DNA of 64,000 nt from Mesorhizobium sp. (GCA_004020645.1 SAQL01000021.1:1-64000); one strand, 5' to 3'. Shown: positions 24,272-33,128, counted from the first letter of the stretch. Numbers and translations: made by a program. The notes: generated by a model not told the origin, from the letters alone.

Positions 24272-25153
24272 TTACTTAACTATTGCCGATGGTGTGTCAA
24301 GGTCCGGCTCGGCGCTTATCTGGGCTTGGCAATGGGCGGCGATGGCATCAACGATCGCGGCCCAATCGTCGGGATGGAGTTCGTGGCCGCCGTCTTCAAT
24401 GCGGACAAGCCTCGCGCCTGCAACTGCTTCGGCCAGAGCGGCGCCATGCTCGACCGGAAAGATCGGATCCTCGGTGCCGTGGATAACGAGGAGCGGCGCC
24501 GTCATTTGACCAAGCCGCCCCTTCCAGTCCTCCCCGCCCTTGAGCATGAAATGATTGGTCGCGCTTAGAAAACCGCCGGACCGGTCGTAGTCCTGTTCGA
24601 CGAAAGCCCTGATTCGCTTCTCGTCGAAGGGATGCGCGGTGCCTGCGATCGCGTGCGCGTCCTTGACGATGAAGTCGACCACCTGGGCTCGGTCAGACCA
24701 GTCGACCTTCGCGCCTTCGGCCGAATGCTTCATATAGGCCTCGGTCGTGCCAGGCAGATGCGACGTGTCGATTCCTACAGGAGAAGTGCTGATCGCCGTA
24801 AGCGAGACGACCCGCGATGGATATTTCAGCGCCATAAGCTGCGCGATCATGCCGCCCATCGACATGCCGACCACATGCGCTTTCGCGACGCCATGGCCGT
24901 CGAGAACGCGGATGGCGTCGTCCGCCATGTCGTCGAATGTGTACGGCGACTCGCCCGGCGCATATTTGATCGAACGGCCGGTATCGCGATTGTCATAGCG
25001 GATCACGAACAGGCCCTTGCCGGCCAGTGTCCGGCAGAACGCCTCCGGCCACCAGAGCATAGAAGCCATGGCGCCCATGATCAGCAGCACCGATGGGTGC
25101 GCGGGGTCGCCAAACGTCTGGGACGCGATTTCGGGGTCCGCAGCTTTCATCAT
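24272..25153 (-). CDS. Alpha/beta-fold hydrolase
   Basis: 293 residues. The nucleophile elbow GMSMGG is near residue 97, the acid in HGTEDPIFP near 235 and the histidine in DGGHELHPDDW near 265; the oxyanion region is LLIMGAMASMLWWPE near 25. It resembles esterase/methylesterase-like hydrolases; the substrate is unknown. ATG 25153 follows GGGAGGAG; ATG 25150 is equally possible. It diverges from an HxlR regulator across a 98-base gap holding a perfect palindrome. Confidence 0.9.
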   Translation of the reverse strand: MMKAADPEIASQTFGDPAHPSVLLIMGAMASMLWWPEAFCRTLAGKGLFVIRYDNRDTGRSIKYAPGESPYTFDDMADDAIRVLDGHGVAKAHVVGMSMGGMIAQLMALKYPSRVVSLTAISTSPVGIDTSHLPGTTEAYMKHSAEGAKVDWSDRAQVVDFIVKDAHAIAGTAHPFDEKRIRAFVEQDYDRSGGFLSATNHFMLKGGEDWKGRLGQMTAPLLVIHGTEDPIFPVEHGAALAEAVAGARLVRIEDGGHELHPDDWAAIVDAIAAHCQAQISAEPDLDTPSAIVK

Positions 25154-25174
25154 GATCGCAGTCTCCTCCCTATA

Positions 25175-25199
25175 AACTGATTGCATTTTGCAATCAGTT
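25175..25199. promoter_or_regulatory. Perfect 25-bp palindrome, HxlR operator candidate
   Basis: AACTGATTGCA (25175-25185) and TGCAATCAGTT (25189-25199) are perfect inverted copies around TTT. A looser half-copy, AACTGATATGATAATGCAA, follows at about 25211-25229. The site lies 22 bases before the hydrolase start and 52 bases before the HxlR start, well placed for control of both genes. Confidence 0.75.
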
Positions 25200-25251
25200 G
25201 CACGATAATAAAACTGATATGATAATGCAACCGGTTTCTTCGGAGAATCGC

Positions 25252-25779
25252 ATGAGCATCGATCGCCGGTCTGGGTGCCCGATCAACCTGTCGCTTGAAG
25301 TGTTTGGCGACCGGTGGAGCCTGATCATTCTTCGCGACATGATTTTCGGCGGCAAACGCCACTTTCGCGACCTGCTCAACGGATCGCTGGAACGCATCGC
25401 TTCCAACATCCTCGCCGATCGGCTGAAGCGGCTGATGGAGCTCGGCATGCTGACCAGGGCCGACGATCCCACCCACAAGCAGAAGGCGATCTACAGCCTG
25501 ACCGAAATGGCGATAACGCTGGTGCCGATCCTGGCGCATCTCGGCGCCTGGGGTCGCGTCTGGCTGCCGGTCAGCGAGGAACTCTCGATCCGTGCCGAGC
25601 TTCTGGAAAAGGGCGGCCCGCCGATGTGGGAAAAGTTCATGGACGAACTGCGCCATGAACATCTGGGCACGCCTTCCGATACGCCGCCGGATGCCACCGT
25701 GCGTGCGAGTTTGCAGGCTGGATACAAGGCGGTTGTCGCCCGAAAGGCGCCGGGCGCCGGGTGCGATCCTGACGCCTGA
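25252..25779 (+). CDS. HxlR-family regulator
   Basis: 175 residues. The HxlR signature is clear: CPINLSLEVFGDRWSLIILR, then FRDLLNGSLERIASNILADR with the recognition helix, and KAIYSLTEMAITLVPILAHL. The N-terminal cysteine, often redox- or electrophile-sensitive in this family, is present at about residue 9. ATG 25252 follows CGGAGAATCGC. The divergent hydrolase gene and the palindrome between them suggest it represses that gene and itself. Confidence 0.9.
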   Translation: MSIDRRSGCPINLSLEVFGDRWSLIILRDMIFGGKRHFRDLLNGSLERIASNILADRLKRLMELGMLTRADDPTHKQKAIYSLTEMAITLVPILAHLGAWGRVWLPVSEELSIRAELLEKGGPPMWEKFMDELRHEHLGTPSDTPPDATVRASLQAGYKAVVARKAPGAGCDPDA

Positions 25780-25859
25780 CCAACTTATTTTCCCCATCGC
25801 AGACCGGCTCTGCTATTAAAGGGATTGAAAGCTATAATTTATGGGATTGGAAAAAGCCC

Positions 25860-26090
25860 TTGGTTGAGAACTCTAAGGATACTGCCCGCGCGCGGGCCGA
25901 TTTGCGTTTCAAGAAGCAGGAAGAAGCAGCCACGGTTCGTCAGAAGGCGATGGCGGAATATGTCGCCGAGAGCGACGCCCGCCAGATAAAGACCAACAAA
26001 CTGAGGGCGCTGCGCCTCGCCAAGGAAGCGGAAGATCTCGCCAATGCGCCGGCTGCTCCGGCAAAGAAGCCGCGCGCCAAGAAAAAATAG
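25860..26090 (+). CDS. Small basic protein, 76 residues
   Basis: A 76-residue, highly charged frame: mostly helical to about residue 60 (ARADLRFKKQEEAATVRQKA), ending in a lysine/proline/alanine tail (PAAPAKKPRAKKK) that recalls histone-H1-like or DNA-binding tails. I do not recognise a named family. The start appears to be TTG at 25860 after GGATTGGA; no in-frame ATG exists before residue 30. A family 2 palindrome follows 12 bases after the stop. Confidence 0.6.
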   Translation: MVENSKDTARARADLRFKKQEEAATVRQKAMAEYVAESDARQIKTNKLRALRLAKEAEDLANAPAAPAKKPRAKKK

Positions 26091-26102
26091 AGCTGGTTCC
26101 TG

Positions 26103-26151
26103 GCGCATGACGCTGGAGACCGGAACCGGTTTTCCGGAAAAGATCATGCGC
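26103..26151. repeat. Palindromic element, family 2 (left part)
   Basis: GCGCATGA at 26103 and ATCATGCGC at 26143-26151 are inverted ends around an inner GACCGGAACCGGTTTTCCGG palindrome. Similar arrangements lie at 32848, 33129 and 50779. The second palindrome of the full element is absent. Confidence 0.7.
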
Positions 26152-26224
26152 TGATTCAAAGCAGCCGCCACCGCGGGCATCAAGACGGCTGGCTTCACCG
26201 CCGATCCAAGCTGAGGCCGGGCCT

Positions 26225-26626
26225 CTAGCTCACGTTTATGTCACGAGTGGCCGCCCGCATCGACACCGAGAAACCGGCCAGGACGTCGACCAGTGCGATG
26301 ACCATCAGCGTGAAGAAGACCGAGTGCGCCGCACCCTTCACCAGCAGGAACTCGACCAGGAACGCCACGAAGACGAAGGTCGACAACAGGTGGTCCATGA
26401 CCGAAGCGCTTGACGTGCGCGTCGATTTCACGATTTCGATGAAGAAGAGGATCAGCCCGATCAGCACGATCAGATCGCCGAGCGTCATCGAGAACACCCC
26501 GCCCGACATCATGCGGATCGAGAACAGTTGGCTTGCCCAGGGATCGTCGCCGCCACCGAATATTCCCAGAAGCCCGAGATTATAGAGCACGAAGGGCACG
26601 ATCAGCAGCGGGATGGCACCGAACAT
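26225..26626 (-). CDS. Four-helix membrane protein of unknown function
   Basis: 133 residues with four hydrophobic segments, about residues 3-22, 45-65, 80-97 and 103-120. The loop FFIEIVKSTRTSSASVMDHL, followed by LLSTFVFVAFLVEFLLVKG, is conserved in a common alphaproteobacterial family that I know only as hypothetical. No catalytic residues are apparent. The 245 bases to its right (26627-26871) contain only the rpmF terminator. Confidence 0.7.
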   Translation of the reverse strand: MFGAIPLLIVPFVLYNLGLLGIFGGGDDPWASQLFSIRMMSGGVFSMTLGDLIVLIGLILFFIEIVKSTRTSSASVMDHLLSTFVFVAFLVEFLLVKGAAHSVFFTLMVIALVDVLAGFSVSMRAATRDINVS

Positions 26627-26814
26627 CAGGCGGCTCCGATTGGACAGCCTTCTCTAGTATGCGCTCGGCGTTCGCCGTCAAGAAATTTCGTACGCGACCG
26701 TGAACACGGACAAAGACCGTGCGAAATAACGGTGCCAGCCATGCCGGCTGCCATCCGACATGGCTGCTGGGCTGTTCGAAAATGATCCGGTGGGCGATCA
26801 TCTGCGCACAATGC

Positions 26815-26839
26815 AAAAAGACCGGCGCAATGGCCGGTC
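26815..26839 (-). terminator. Terminator of rpmF
   Basis: On the minus strand, GACCGGC (26839-26833) pairs with GCCGGTC (26826-26820) around a 6-base loop and is followed by TTTTT. It lies 33 bases after the L32 stop, a classic intrinsic terminator. Confidence 0.85.
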
Positions 26840-26871
26840 CTTCGATAGTCACAAACCCGTCGAAAGCTGTT

Positions 26872-27054
26872 TCAGCTTTCCTTCGGTTCCAGAACCTGGC
26901 GACCGCGATACATGCCGGTCTTCATGTCGATATGATGCGGGCGGCGCATCTCGCCGGAATTCTTGTCCTCGACATAGGTCGGGGCCTTCAAGGCGTCGGC
27001 CGAACGGCGCATGCCGCGCTTCGACGGAGAGGTTTTTCGTTTCGGAACGGCCAT
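26872..27054 (-). CDS. rpmF: Ribosomal protein bL32
   Basis: 60 residues: MAVPKRKTSPSKRGMRRSAD at the N terminus is the universal L32 start. The zinc-binding cysteine pairs of the C+ form are absent, so this is the zinc-independent type usual in alphaproteobacteria. It is part of the large ribosomal subunit. It has its own terminator, and mtgA ends 139 bases upstream on the same strand. Confidence 0.97.
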   Translation of the reverse strand: MAVPKRKTSPSKRGMRRSADALKAPTYVEDKNSGEMRRPHHIDMKTGMYRGRQVLEPKES

Positions 27055-27192
27055 GGATATGCTCCACTACATGGTCAAAATGCCCCGGCTGCCCTCGTGA
27101 AAGGGCCGCGTCAGGGGCCGGAATCTGAGAAAGTCGGGTGCCTATACACGCCCTGCGCCGTTTTGGCCAGCGCCGTCGCGATTTTTTTTAAG

Positions 27193-27912
27193 CTATCGCA
27201 GACAGCCGACATAGGCGCCGGACCGACCCGCGCGCCGCTCGATCAGCGCCGCCAGCCGCCTCAGCCCCGGTCCGGGCTTCGCCGGGTTGCGTGCGATCGG
27301 GTTCGGCAAGGTGACGGCAAGCAGTGCCGCCTGGCGACGCGACAATCGTTTTGCCGAAACTCCGAAATGGTGCTGGGCGGCGGCCTCGATGCCATAGATG
27401 CCCGGCCCCCATTCGGCGATATTGAGATAGATTTCCATAATGCGCCGTTTCGACATCACCATGTCGACATAGACGGCCAGCGGCAGCTCGACGACTTTCC
27501 GGACCGAGCCCAGCGGCCGCGACCACAGATAAAGGTTCTTCACGGTCTGCATGGTGATGGTCGATGCGCCGCGCGTCATCTCCCCGGCCAAGGCATCGTC
27601 GACGACGCCCCTCAACTCGCCAAGGTCGATGCCGCGATGGAAACAGAACTGCCCGTCCTCCGACATGATGACCGAATTCGCAAGCGCCGGCGCCACATCG
27701 TCGATCGAGACCCAGCGCCGGTCATAGCCGGAAAACGACGCCAGATCCTTCAGCATCAGTGTCGATACCGGATGCACGAACGGCGGCAGATAAAGAAAGG
27801 TCAGCACCACCGGCATCAGCGCCAGCACGACGGCGACGGTGATACCGCGCCGGACCCAGTGCCGGGGCCAACGTTTGAGACCGATGCGGTTGCCGCGTTT
27901 CGGCCTCACCAT
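27193..27912 (-). CDS. mtgA: Monofunctional peptidoglycan glycosyltransferase
   Basis: About 239 residues. A single N-terminal membrane helix (residues 20-42) anchors a GT51 domain facing the periplasm. The catalytic motif EDGQFCFHRGIDL and the second motif RGASTITMQTVKNLYLW are intact, as are KRRIMEIYLNIAEWG and FGVSAKRLSRRQAALLA. It polymerises glycan strands from lipid II. ATG 27912 has AAGGG upstream; a TTG at 27963 would add 17 residues. It diverges from the polyprenyl synthase gene. Confidence 0.95.
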   Translation of the reverse strand: MVRPKRGNRIGLKRWPRHWVRRGITVAVVLALMPVVLTFLYLPPFVHPVSTLMLKDLASFSGYDRRWVSIDDVAPALANSVIMSEDGQFCFHRGIDLGELRGVVDDALAGEMTRGASTITMQTVKNLYLWSRPLGSVRKVVELPLAVYVDMVMSKRRIMEIYLNIAEWGPGIYGIEAAAQHHFGVSAKRLSRRQAALLAVTLPNPIARNPAKPGPGLRRLAALIERRAGRSGAYVGCLR

Positions 27913-28041
27913 GTCCAGCCCTTCGGTTTCGTGATCGACGATCGGTTCCGCCAAGCCGCTCAATCCATGCTGCTCCCGGCCCCGGCATAATGGCGCTTGG
28001 CTTCTTGCGCAACGTCTGAGTGTCGGCTACCCGTCCCCGGC

Positions 28042-28959
28042 ATGACGAAAGACGATCAAATACCGTTCGAGGCAGCGCTTGTCGCACGCACAGCGCCGAT
28101 CGAGGCGCTGCTCAGGCAGCTGCTCGGCGACCGCCCGCTTTCAGGCGAGATCGCGCGGCCGCAGCGTCTGATGGAGGCGATGCGCCACGGCGTGCTGAAC
28201 GGCGGCAAGCGCCTGCGCCCTTTCCTGGTTATGGAAAGCGCCGCGCTGTTTTCCGCCGACGGCGAGGCGGCGCTGCGCGTGGCGGCCGCGCTCGAATGCG
28301 TGCATTGCTATTCGCTGATCCATGACGATCTGCCGGCCATGGACGACGACGATTTGCGCCGCGGCCAGCCGACCGTGCACAAGGCCTTCGACGAGGCGAC
28401 CGCCATCCTCGCCGGCGACGCCTTGCTGGCGCTCGCCTTCGACATCATTGCCGACGAAGCGACGATGCTGCCGGCCGAGCGACGGGCGGCGTTGGTGCTG
28501 GCGCTGGCCCGCGCCGCCGGAGCCGGCGGCATGGTCGGCGGCCAGATGCTCGATCTCGAAGCTGAGCGTATCAGGCCGGACGAAGCCGGCATCATCCGAC
28601 TTCAGGCGATGAAGACCGGCGCGTTGATCCGCTTCGCCTGCGAGGCGGGCGCAATCCTTGCCGGCGCGGCAGCGGCCGACCGTGAAAGACTGGCCGAGTT
28701 CGGCTCGGCGATCGGGCTTGCTTTTCAACTTGCCGACGACCTGCTCGATCTGACGGCGGATGCGCACCAGATGGGCAAGGCGACCGGCAAGGATGCCGCC
28801 GCCGGCAAGGCGACGCTGGTGGCACTGCACGGCGCGAACTGGGCGCGGGACCAGCTTCAAGGCCTCGTCGACCAGGCCCACGCCTTGCTTCATCCCTATG
28901 GCGAAGACGCCGTGCTTCTGAAGCAGGCAGCGAAATTCGTGGCGGCCCGCAACAGCTGA
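28042..28959 (+). CDS. ispA: Farnesyl/geranylgeranyl diphosphate synthase
   Basis: 305 residues of the trans-isoprenyl synthase family. GGKRLRPFLV near residue 55, the first aspartate-rich motif DDLPAMDDDDLRRG near 95 with the four-residue spacing of bacterial FPP synthases, MKTGALIRF near 195 and the second motif DDLLDLTAD near 230 are all present. It condenses IPP with DMAPP or GPP, feeding ubiquinone, undecaprenol and hopanoids. ispG, an earlier step of the same pathway, lies 3 kb downstream on the other strand. Confidence 0.95.
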   Translation: MTKDDQIPFEAALVARTAPIEALLRQLLGDRPLSGEIARPQRLMEAMRHGVLNGGKRLRPFLVMESAALFSADGEAALRVAAALECVHCYSLIHDDLPAMDDDDLRRGQPTVHKAFDEATAILAGDALLALAFDIIADEATMLPAERRAALVLALARAAGAGGMVGGQMLDLEAERIRPDEAGIIRLQAMKTGALIRFACEAGAILAGAAAADRERLAEFGSAIGLAFQLADDLLDLTADAHQMGKATGKDAAAGKATLVALHGANWARDQLQGLVDQAHALLHPYGEDAVLLKQAAKFVAARNS

Positions 28960-28986
28960 CGCTGTTCCAACTGCACTCCCGACGTC

Positions 28987-29809
28987 TTACGGCGCGCCGT
29001 GTAGCCAAGGAGGGTTGGTGAACTGTTCGGCCAGAAAATCCACGAACACGCGGACACGCGGCGACAGAATTCGACCAGGCGGATAAACAGCGCAGATTGG
29101 CGGCCCGTCATGGTGATTGTATCCGGTGAGCACTGCAGTCAGCCTGCCTACCCTGATGTCCGGCCCGACCAATATCTCCGACATGCGGATGATGCCGACA
29201 CCGGCGAGCGCCAGCCTGCGCAGGGCTTCGGTGCTGTTGGCCTCTATCGGGCTGCGGATACGCATGCTTTGCGGACCGTCCGGGCCATCGAATTCCCAGA
29301 TGTTGAGGCCGCCGCGTGATGTGATGCCGAGACATGTATGATGTTGAAGGTCGCCTGGCGTCATCGGTGTGCCGTGTTTTTCGAGATACCGAGCTGACGC
29401 GCAGATGACACGGTGATTGGGCGCCAGCCGCCGCACCACCAACCTGGAATCGCTCTGGGCGGCAACACGCACCGCGACGTCCGTCTCCTCAGCCAGTAGG
29501 TCAACAATCGCATCTGTAAACATCAGCTCGAGCTCAATGGCCGGATAACGGTCGATGAAAGCCGGCAACAACGGCACGATCAAACGATGGCCGAAGGCGC
29601 TCGGAAGACTGACGCGCAGCCGGCCGCGCGGCTCTGCGCCGGGTTGAATCGCGATTTCAGCCTCTTTGATGTCGTTCAGGATACGGCGAGCGCTGTCGGC
29701 ATAGATGCTGCCTTCCGCCGTCAAGCTGATGCGCCGCGTCGAGCGTTGCAGCAAGCGCACGCCGAGACGGGATTCAAGGCGACCTACGATTTTGCTGACG
29801 GTTTTGCGA
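28987..29809 (-). pseudogene. LysR-family regulator truncated by a palindromic element
   Basis: The frame gives a normal LysR C-terminal part: TVSKIVGRLESRLGVRLLQR, then the effector domain from PRGRLRVSLPSAFGHRLIVP to the stop. The first 35 or so residues, including the start codon and the first half of the helix-turn-helix, are missing. At exactly that point (29801-29822) the DNA becomes palindromic element C, translated as FYACHYRK. The frame stays open beyond, which makes a false 511-codon ORF. The protein cannot bind DNA as encoded. It is the CrgA/DmlR-like subgroup by sequence feel. Confidence 0.75.
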
Positions 29810-29862
29810 TAATGACATGCATAAAAATAACAATCTAAAAGCGCATCGCATGAGGTCCGACG
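29801..29862. repeat. Palindromic element, family 1, copy C (half)
   Basis: GGTTTTGCGATAATGACATGCAT is the right arm of the left palindrome, and CTAAAAGCGCATCGCATGAGG starts the right one. Both outer ends are lost. One side is fused to the truncated LysR gene; the other lies 2 bases from the stop codon of the methyltransferase gene. Confidence 0.75.
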
Positions 29863-29864
29863 CA

Positions 29865-30602
29865 CTAGCGCAGCCGGCCGATCGGAATGATTTCGGGCGA
29901 TGTCGGAGCGTATGGCTCGCCACGCCAGTTGCCGAGCCATTCTTCGACGACCAGCCCGGTCTGGTCCAGCATCTGCGCAAGGCTTTCCTTTGTCGGGAAG
30001 GCGATTTTCGATTCGGCGCTGAGCACCCGTCCGCTGTCGGGAATTTGGTAATGGGTGGAGTACGTGACGACACCGGTAGCGGGATCGTGCCGGAAATCGT
30101 TCCACGCTCTTACCGTGCCCGATCCGGGATGACTGAGTTCCCGTTGCGACCGTTCCGGCGTCCACTCGAGCCATTCCTCCGTGGCTGGATTTCGCGTGTC
30201 GAAGATGAAGCGCCCATCGGGAGCCAGATGAGCAGCGATCGTGCGAAGCACCGCCTCTCGATCTTCTGGCGTGAGGAACACCTGGAAGGCGTGCCCGGTC
30301 AAAAGCACCAGATCGAAGCGTTGTCCGAGCCGGACGTTTCGGGCATCGGCATCCACCCAGTCGACCCTCTGCCCACCGGCTCGGTGGCGGGCGATATCGA
30401 GCATCGCCGGCGCCGGATCGACGCCGGTCACGCTGCGCCGGTTGGCGAGCGCGGCGGCCAATTGTCCGGTGCCGCAGCCGAGGTCGAGAACCGAGCCCGC
30501 ATGCTTGGCAAAGCCGACGCAATAGTAGAAGTCCACGCCGCCTTCGTTCTCGATATCGTAGAACTGGACGAGATCGGGATCGCTGTAGAGACAGTCGGTC
30601 AT
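29865..30602 (-). CDS. Class I SAM-dependent methyltransferase
   Basis: 245 residues. Motif I VLDLGCGTGQLAAALA near residue 38, acidic residue in VTGVDPAPAMLDIARH near 60 and motif IV FDLVLLTGHAFQVFL near 95 define a Rossmann methyltransferase. The N terminus MTDCLYSDPDLVQFYDIENE is typical of a group annotated as generic methyltransferases; the substrate is unknown. ATG 30602 is chosen because upstream codons leave the family. Confidence 0.88.
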   Translation of the reverse strand: MTDCLYSDPDLVQFYDIENEGGVDFYYCVGFAKHAGSVLDLGCGTGQLAAALANRRSVTGVDPAPAMLDIARHRAGGQRVDWVDADARNVRLGQRFDLVLLTGHAFQVFLTPEDREAVLRTIAAHLAPDGRFIFDTRNPATEEWLEWTPERSQRELSHPGSGTVRAWNDFRHDPATGVVTYSTHYQIPDSGRVLSAESKIAFPTKESLAQMLDQTGLVVEEWLGNWRGEPYAPTSPEIIPIGRLR

Positions 30603-30691
30603 GGTAAGCCTACAGCTGGAGCCATGGAGCAGCAGAATTCGTGAAATGAAAGCACAGCTTCGGCGCTTTGGCGGCCAATCGGTCGGTACCC

Positions 30692-31564
30692 TTACCGATT
30701 CCGCACCACAATGCATGCACCGCCGACGCTTTGCAGTTTCTGGCAGATGTTATCGGCCTTGGCTTTGGAGTCGGCGCCGATCCGGACCGCATAGATGCCG
30801 CGCCTGCCGATCGGCGAGCGCACCCGGCTGACCACCGGATTATGCCCGCCAAGCAACGCCGGAAACCGGCGCTTCACACCATTCCATTGATTGAGCGCGG
30901 CCGCGCGGCGGAAATTGCCGGCCACCTGCACGCCCCACGGCTTGATGTTGATCGACGCCATGGCCACGGTTTGGGACTTGATGACCGGCAGCTTGCGGCA
31001 AGCGACCGCGAAGCTCGCTTTCTTGTCGAGCGGCCGGATGGTGCCGGCATAGGCGGTGTCGGTGAACCTGTCGGCCGGCTCGCCCATGATGTCCAGAACA
31101 TAGTCTTCGGTCTCCATCGGCAGAAAACCACCGGAACTCAGCCAGCGCGATACCCGGTTTTCACCGGCATTGTAGGCGGCGGCCGCCAGGCCCAGATTGC
31201 CGAAGCCGGTTTTCATTTCGGCGAGATATTTTGCCGAGGCGGGGATGGCCTGCTCGATATCGAAGGAATTGGCGAGACCGCGTATCTTGGCGGTACCCGG
31301 CATGAACTGGGCTATGCCTTCGGCGCCCACCGGACTGACCGCATTGGGATCGAAGCGGCTTTCCTTCCAGATCAGCCGGGCAAAGAAATCCTTGGGCAGT
31401 CCGTTTTGATCCGCATGGGCCTCGATCAAGTTGCAAACACGGTCGAGCAGCCGCTGCTTAGCGGGGCGCGGCGGATCGGCGTGGGCAGCTGTCGCCCAGC
31501 CCAGCCCACCAAGCAAAACCAATCCACCAAGCAAAATCGGCGTCGCCCAGGGGAAGCGCCGCAT
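30692..31564 (-). CDS. Lytic transglycosylase with SPOR-like C terminus
   Basis: 290 residues. A signal peptide or anchor (residues 1-30, cleavage possible after ATAAHA) is followed by an SLT domain with the catalytic glutamate in FFARLIWKESRFDPNAVSPV near 65, then GAEGIAQFMPGTAKIRG and AAAYNAGENRVSRWL. The last 80 residues (WGVQVAGNFRRAAALNQWNG, then IYAVRIGADSKAKADNICQK) form a SPOR-type peptidoglycan-binding domain. It trims glycan strands in the periplasm. Its start is 4 bases after the ispG stop, so the two are translationally coupled. Confidence 0.92.
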   Translation of the reverse strand: MRRFPWATPILLGGLVLLGGLGWATAAHADPPRPAKQRLLDRVCNLIEAHADQNGLPKDFFARLIWKESRFDPNAVSPVGAEGIAQFMPGTAKIRGLANSFDIEQAIPASAKYLAEMKTGFGNLGLAAAAYNAGENRVSRWLSSGGFLPMETEDYVLDIMGEPADRFTDTAYAGTIRPLDKKASFAVACRKLPVIKSQTVAMASINIKPWGVQVAGNFRRAAALNQWNGVKRRFPALLGGHNPVVSRVRSPIGRRGIYAVRIGADSKAKADNICQKLQSVGGACIVVRNR

Positions 31565-31568
31565 CGAC

Positions 31569-32822
31569 CTACTCCGCCGCGACCTTGCCGGATTGCCCAA
31601 ACCGCTGCTCGATATAGTCGGCGACCATTTTTTCGAAGTCGGCGGCGATCGAAGGGCCGCGCAGCGTCGCCGCCTTGCTGCCGTCGACGAACACCGGCGC
31701 CGTCGGCGTCTCGCCGGTGCCGGGCAGCGAAATGCCGATATCGGCATGCTTGGATTCACCCGGACCGTTGACGATGCAACCCATCACCGCGACCTTGAGG
31801 TTCTCGACGCCGGGATATTTTTCACGCCACACCGGCATGTTCTTGCGCAGATCCGCCTGGATATTCTGGGCGAGTTCCTGGAACACGGTAGAGGTCGTGC
31901 GGCCACAGCCCGGGCAGGCGGCGACGATCGGCACGAACTGCCGGAACCCCATGGTCTGCAGGAGTTCTTGCGACACCTGCACCTCGCGCGTGCGGTCGCC
32001 GTTCGGCTCCGGGGTCAGCGAGATGCGGATCGTGTCGCCAATGCCTTGCTGGAGCAGGATGCCCATCGCTGCGGACGAAGCGACGATACCTTTCGAACCC
32101 ATGCCGGCCTCTGTGAGGCCGAGATGCAGCGCGTGGTTGGAGCGGGTGGCAAGCTCGGTGTAGACCGCGATCAGATCCTGCACGCCGCTGACCTTGGCCG
32201 ACAGGATGATCTTCTCGCGGCCAAGGCCGATCTCCTCGGCCATTTCGGCCGATAGGATCGCCGACTGCACGATCGCCTCGCGCGTCACTTCCTGCGCGGT
32301 CAGCGGGAAGCCCTGGCGCTGGTTGTCGTCCATCAGCCTGGTCAGAAGCTCCTGATCGAGCGACCCCCAGTTGACGCCGATGCGCACCGGCTTGTCGTAC
32401 CGGATCGCCATCTCGACGATCGCCGCGAACTGCCGGTCCTTCTTGTCCTTGAAGCCGACATTGCCGGGATTGATGCGGTATTTGGCCAGCGCCTCGGCGC
32501 AAGCCGGATGGTCGGCAAGCAGCTTGTGGCCGATATAGTGGAAATCGCCGACCAGCGGCACGTTGATGCCGAGCCGTTCGAGCCGGTCGCGGATGACGGG
32601 CACGGCGGCAGCACTCTCGTCCCGGTCGACGGTAATGCGCACGATCTCGGAGCCGGCGCGATGCAGCGCCGCAACTTGAGCGACTGTCAGGTCGACATCG
32701 GCGGTATCGGTGTTGGTCATCGACTGGACGACGACAGGGGCGCCCCCGCCGACCATCACGCCGCCGACATCGACGCCGACCGATGTGCGGCGCGGGAAGG
32801 GAGAGGAAAAATATCCGGTCAT
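31569..32822 (-). CDS. ispG: 4-hydroxy-3-methylbut-2-enyl diphosphate synthase
   Basis: 417 residues. IspG converts MEcPP to HMBPP in the MEP pathway with a [4Fe-4S] cluster. The cluster cysteines are in CPGCGR near residues 301-304 and GCIVNGPGE near 346, and the TIM-barrel start VVVQSMTNTDTADVDLTVAQ is present. ATG 32822 is the first sensible start; the frame beyond runs into palindromic DNA. Upstream lies a 415-base gene-free region full of hairpins, so its leader may be structured. Confidence 0.97.
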   Translation of the reverse strand: MTGYFSSPFPRRTSVGVDVGGVMVGGGAPVVVQSMTNTDTADVDLTVAQVAALHRAGSEIVRITVDRDESAAAVPVIRDRLERLGINVPLVGDFHYIGHKLLADHPACAEALAKYRINPGNVGFKDKKDRQFAAIVEMAIRYDKPVRIGVNWGSLDQELLTRLMDDNQRQGFPLTAQEVTREAIVQSAILSAEMAEEIGLGREKIILSAKVSGVQDLIAVYTELATRSNHALHLGLTEAGMGSKGIVASSAAMGILLQQGIGDTIRISLTPEPNGDRTREVQVSQELLQTMGFRQFVPIVAACPGCGRTTSTVFQELAQNIQADLRKNMPVWREKYPGVENLKVAVMGCIVNGPGESKHADIGISLPGTGETPTAPVFVDGSKAATLRGPSIAADFEKMVADYIEQRFGQSGKVAAE

Positions 32823-32847
32823 GGCCGGCTGCCCTTTGTTAGCTCCG

Positions 32848-32936
32848 AATTCCGGAACCGGTTTCCGGAAACAATCATGCGCAAAAATCAAAATACAGCG
32901 TCCTTTACGCGTCCGAAAGGACGCGCGGCGCTGTAG
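32848..32936. repeat. Palindromic element, family 2, copy E
   Basis: A first palindrome (TTCCGGAACCGGTTTCCGGAA) ends in ATCATGCGC, followed by a second running from TACAGCGTCC to GGCGCTGTA with the core CGCGTCCGAAAGGACGCGCG. The same two-part design recurs at 33129 and 50779. It lies 26 bases upstream of the ispG start. Confidence 0.8.
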
Positions 32937-32962
32937 AAGGTCCGGGCATGAGGTGGAGGAGC

Positions 32963-33127
32963 AAAGATGGCTTGTCAATGGCGACAGGCAGGCAGACCTG
33001 CCGAATCGATAACAGGAAGACGGCTGGCAAGCCATCTTTCCTGTCCACGTCGCCGGAACAAAACAAAGGAACGCTCCGGCGGCATGGCTGCCACCGGAAA
33101 GATAGTCGCGCCGAAAAGCGGCGCACC
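32963..33127. repeat. Cluster of three inverted repeats upstream of ispG
   Basis: Between elements E and F are three more hairpins: AAAGATGGCTTG (32963-32974) with CAAGCCATCTTT (33028-33039), enclosing GGCAGG-CAGA-CCTGCC; CCGGCGGCA with TGCCACCGG near 33076-33097; and GCGCCGAAAAGCGGCGC near 33108-33124. With E and F they make a gene-free stretch (32823-33237) that is almost wholly palindromic. No open frame is convincing. Confidence 0.6.
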
Positions 33128-33128
33128 T

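Noticed and set aside
28987..30522. 511-codon apparent fusion ahead of the LysR gene
   Set aside because: The upstream 240 codons are antisense to the methyltransferase gene and pass through a palindromic element; only the LysR part is real.
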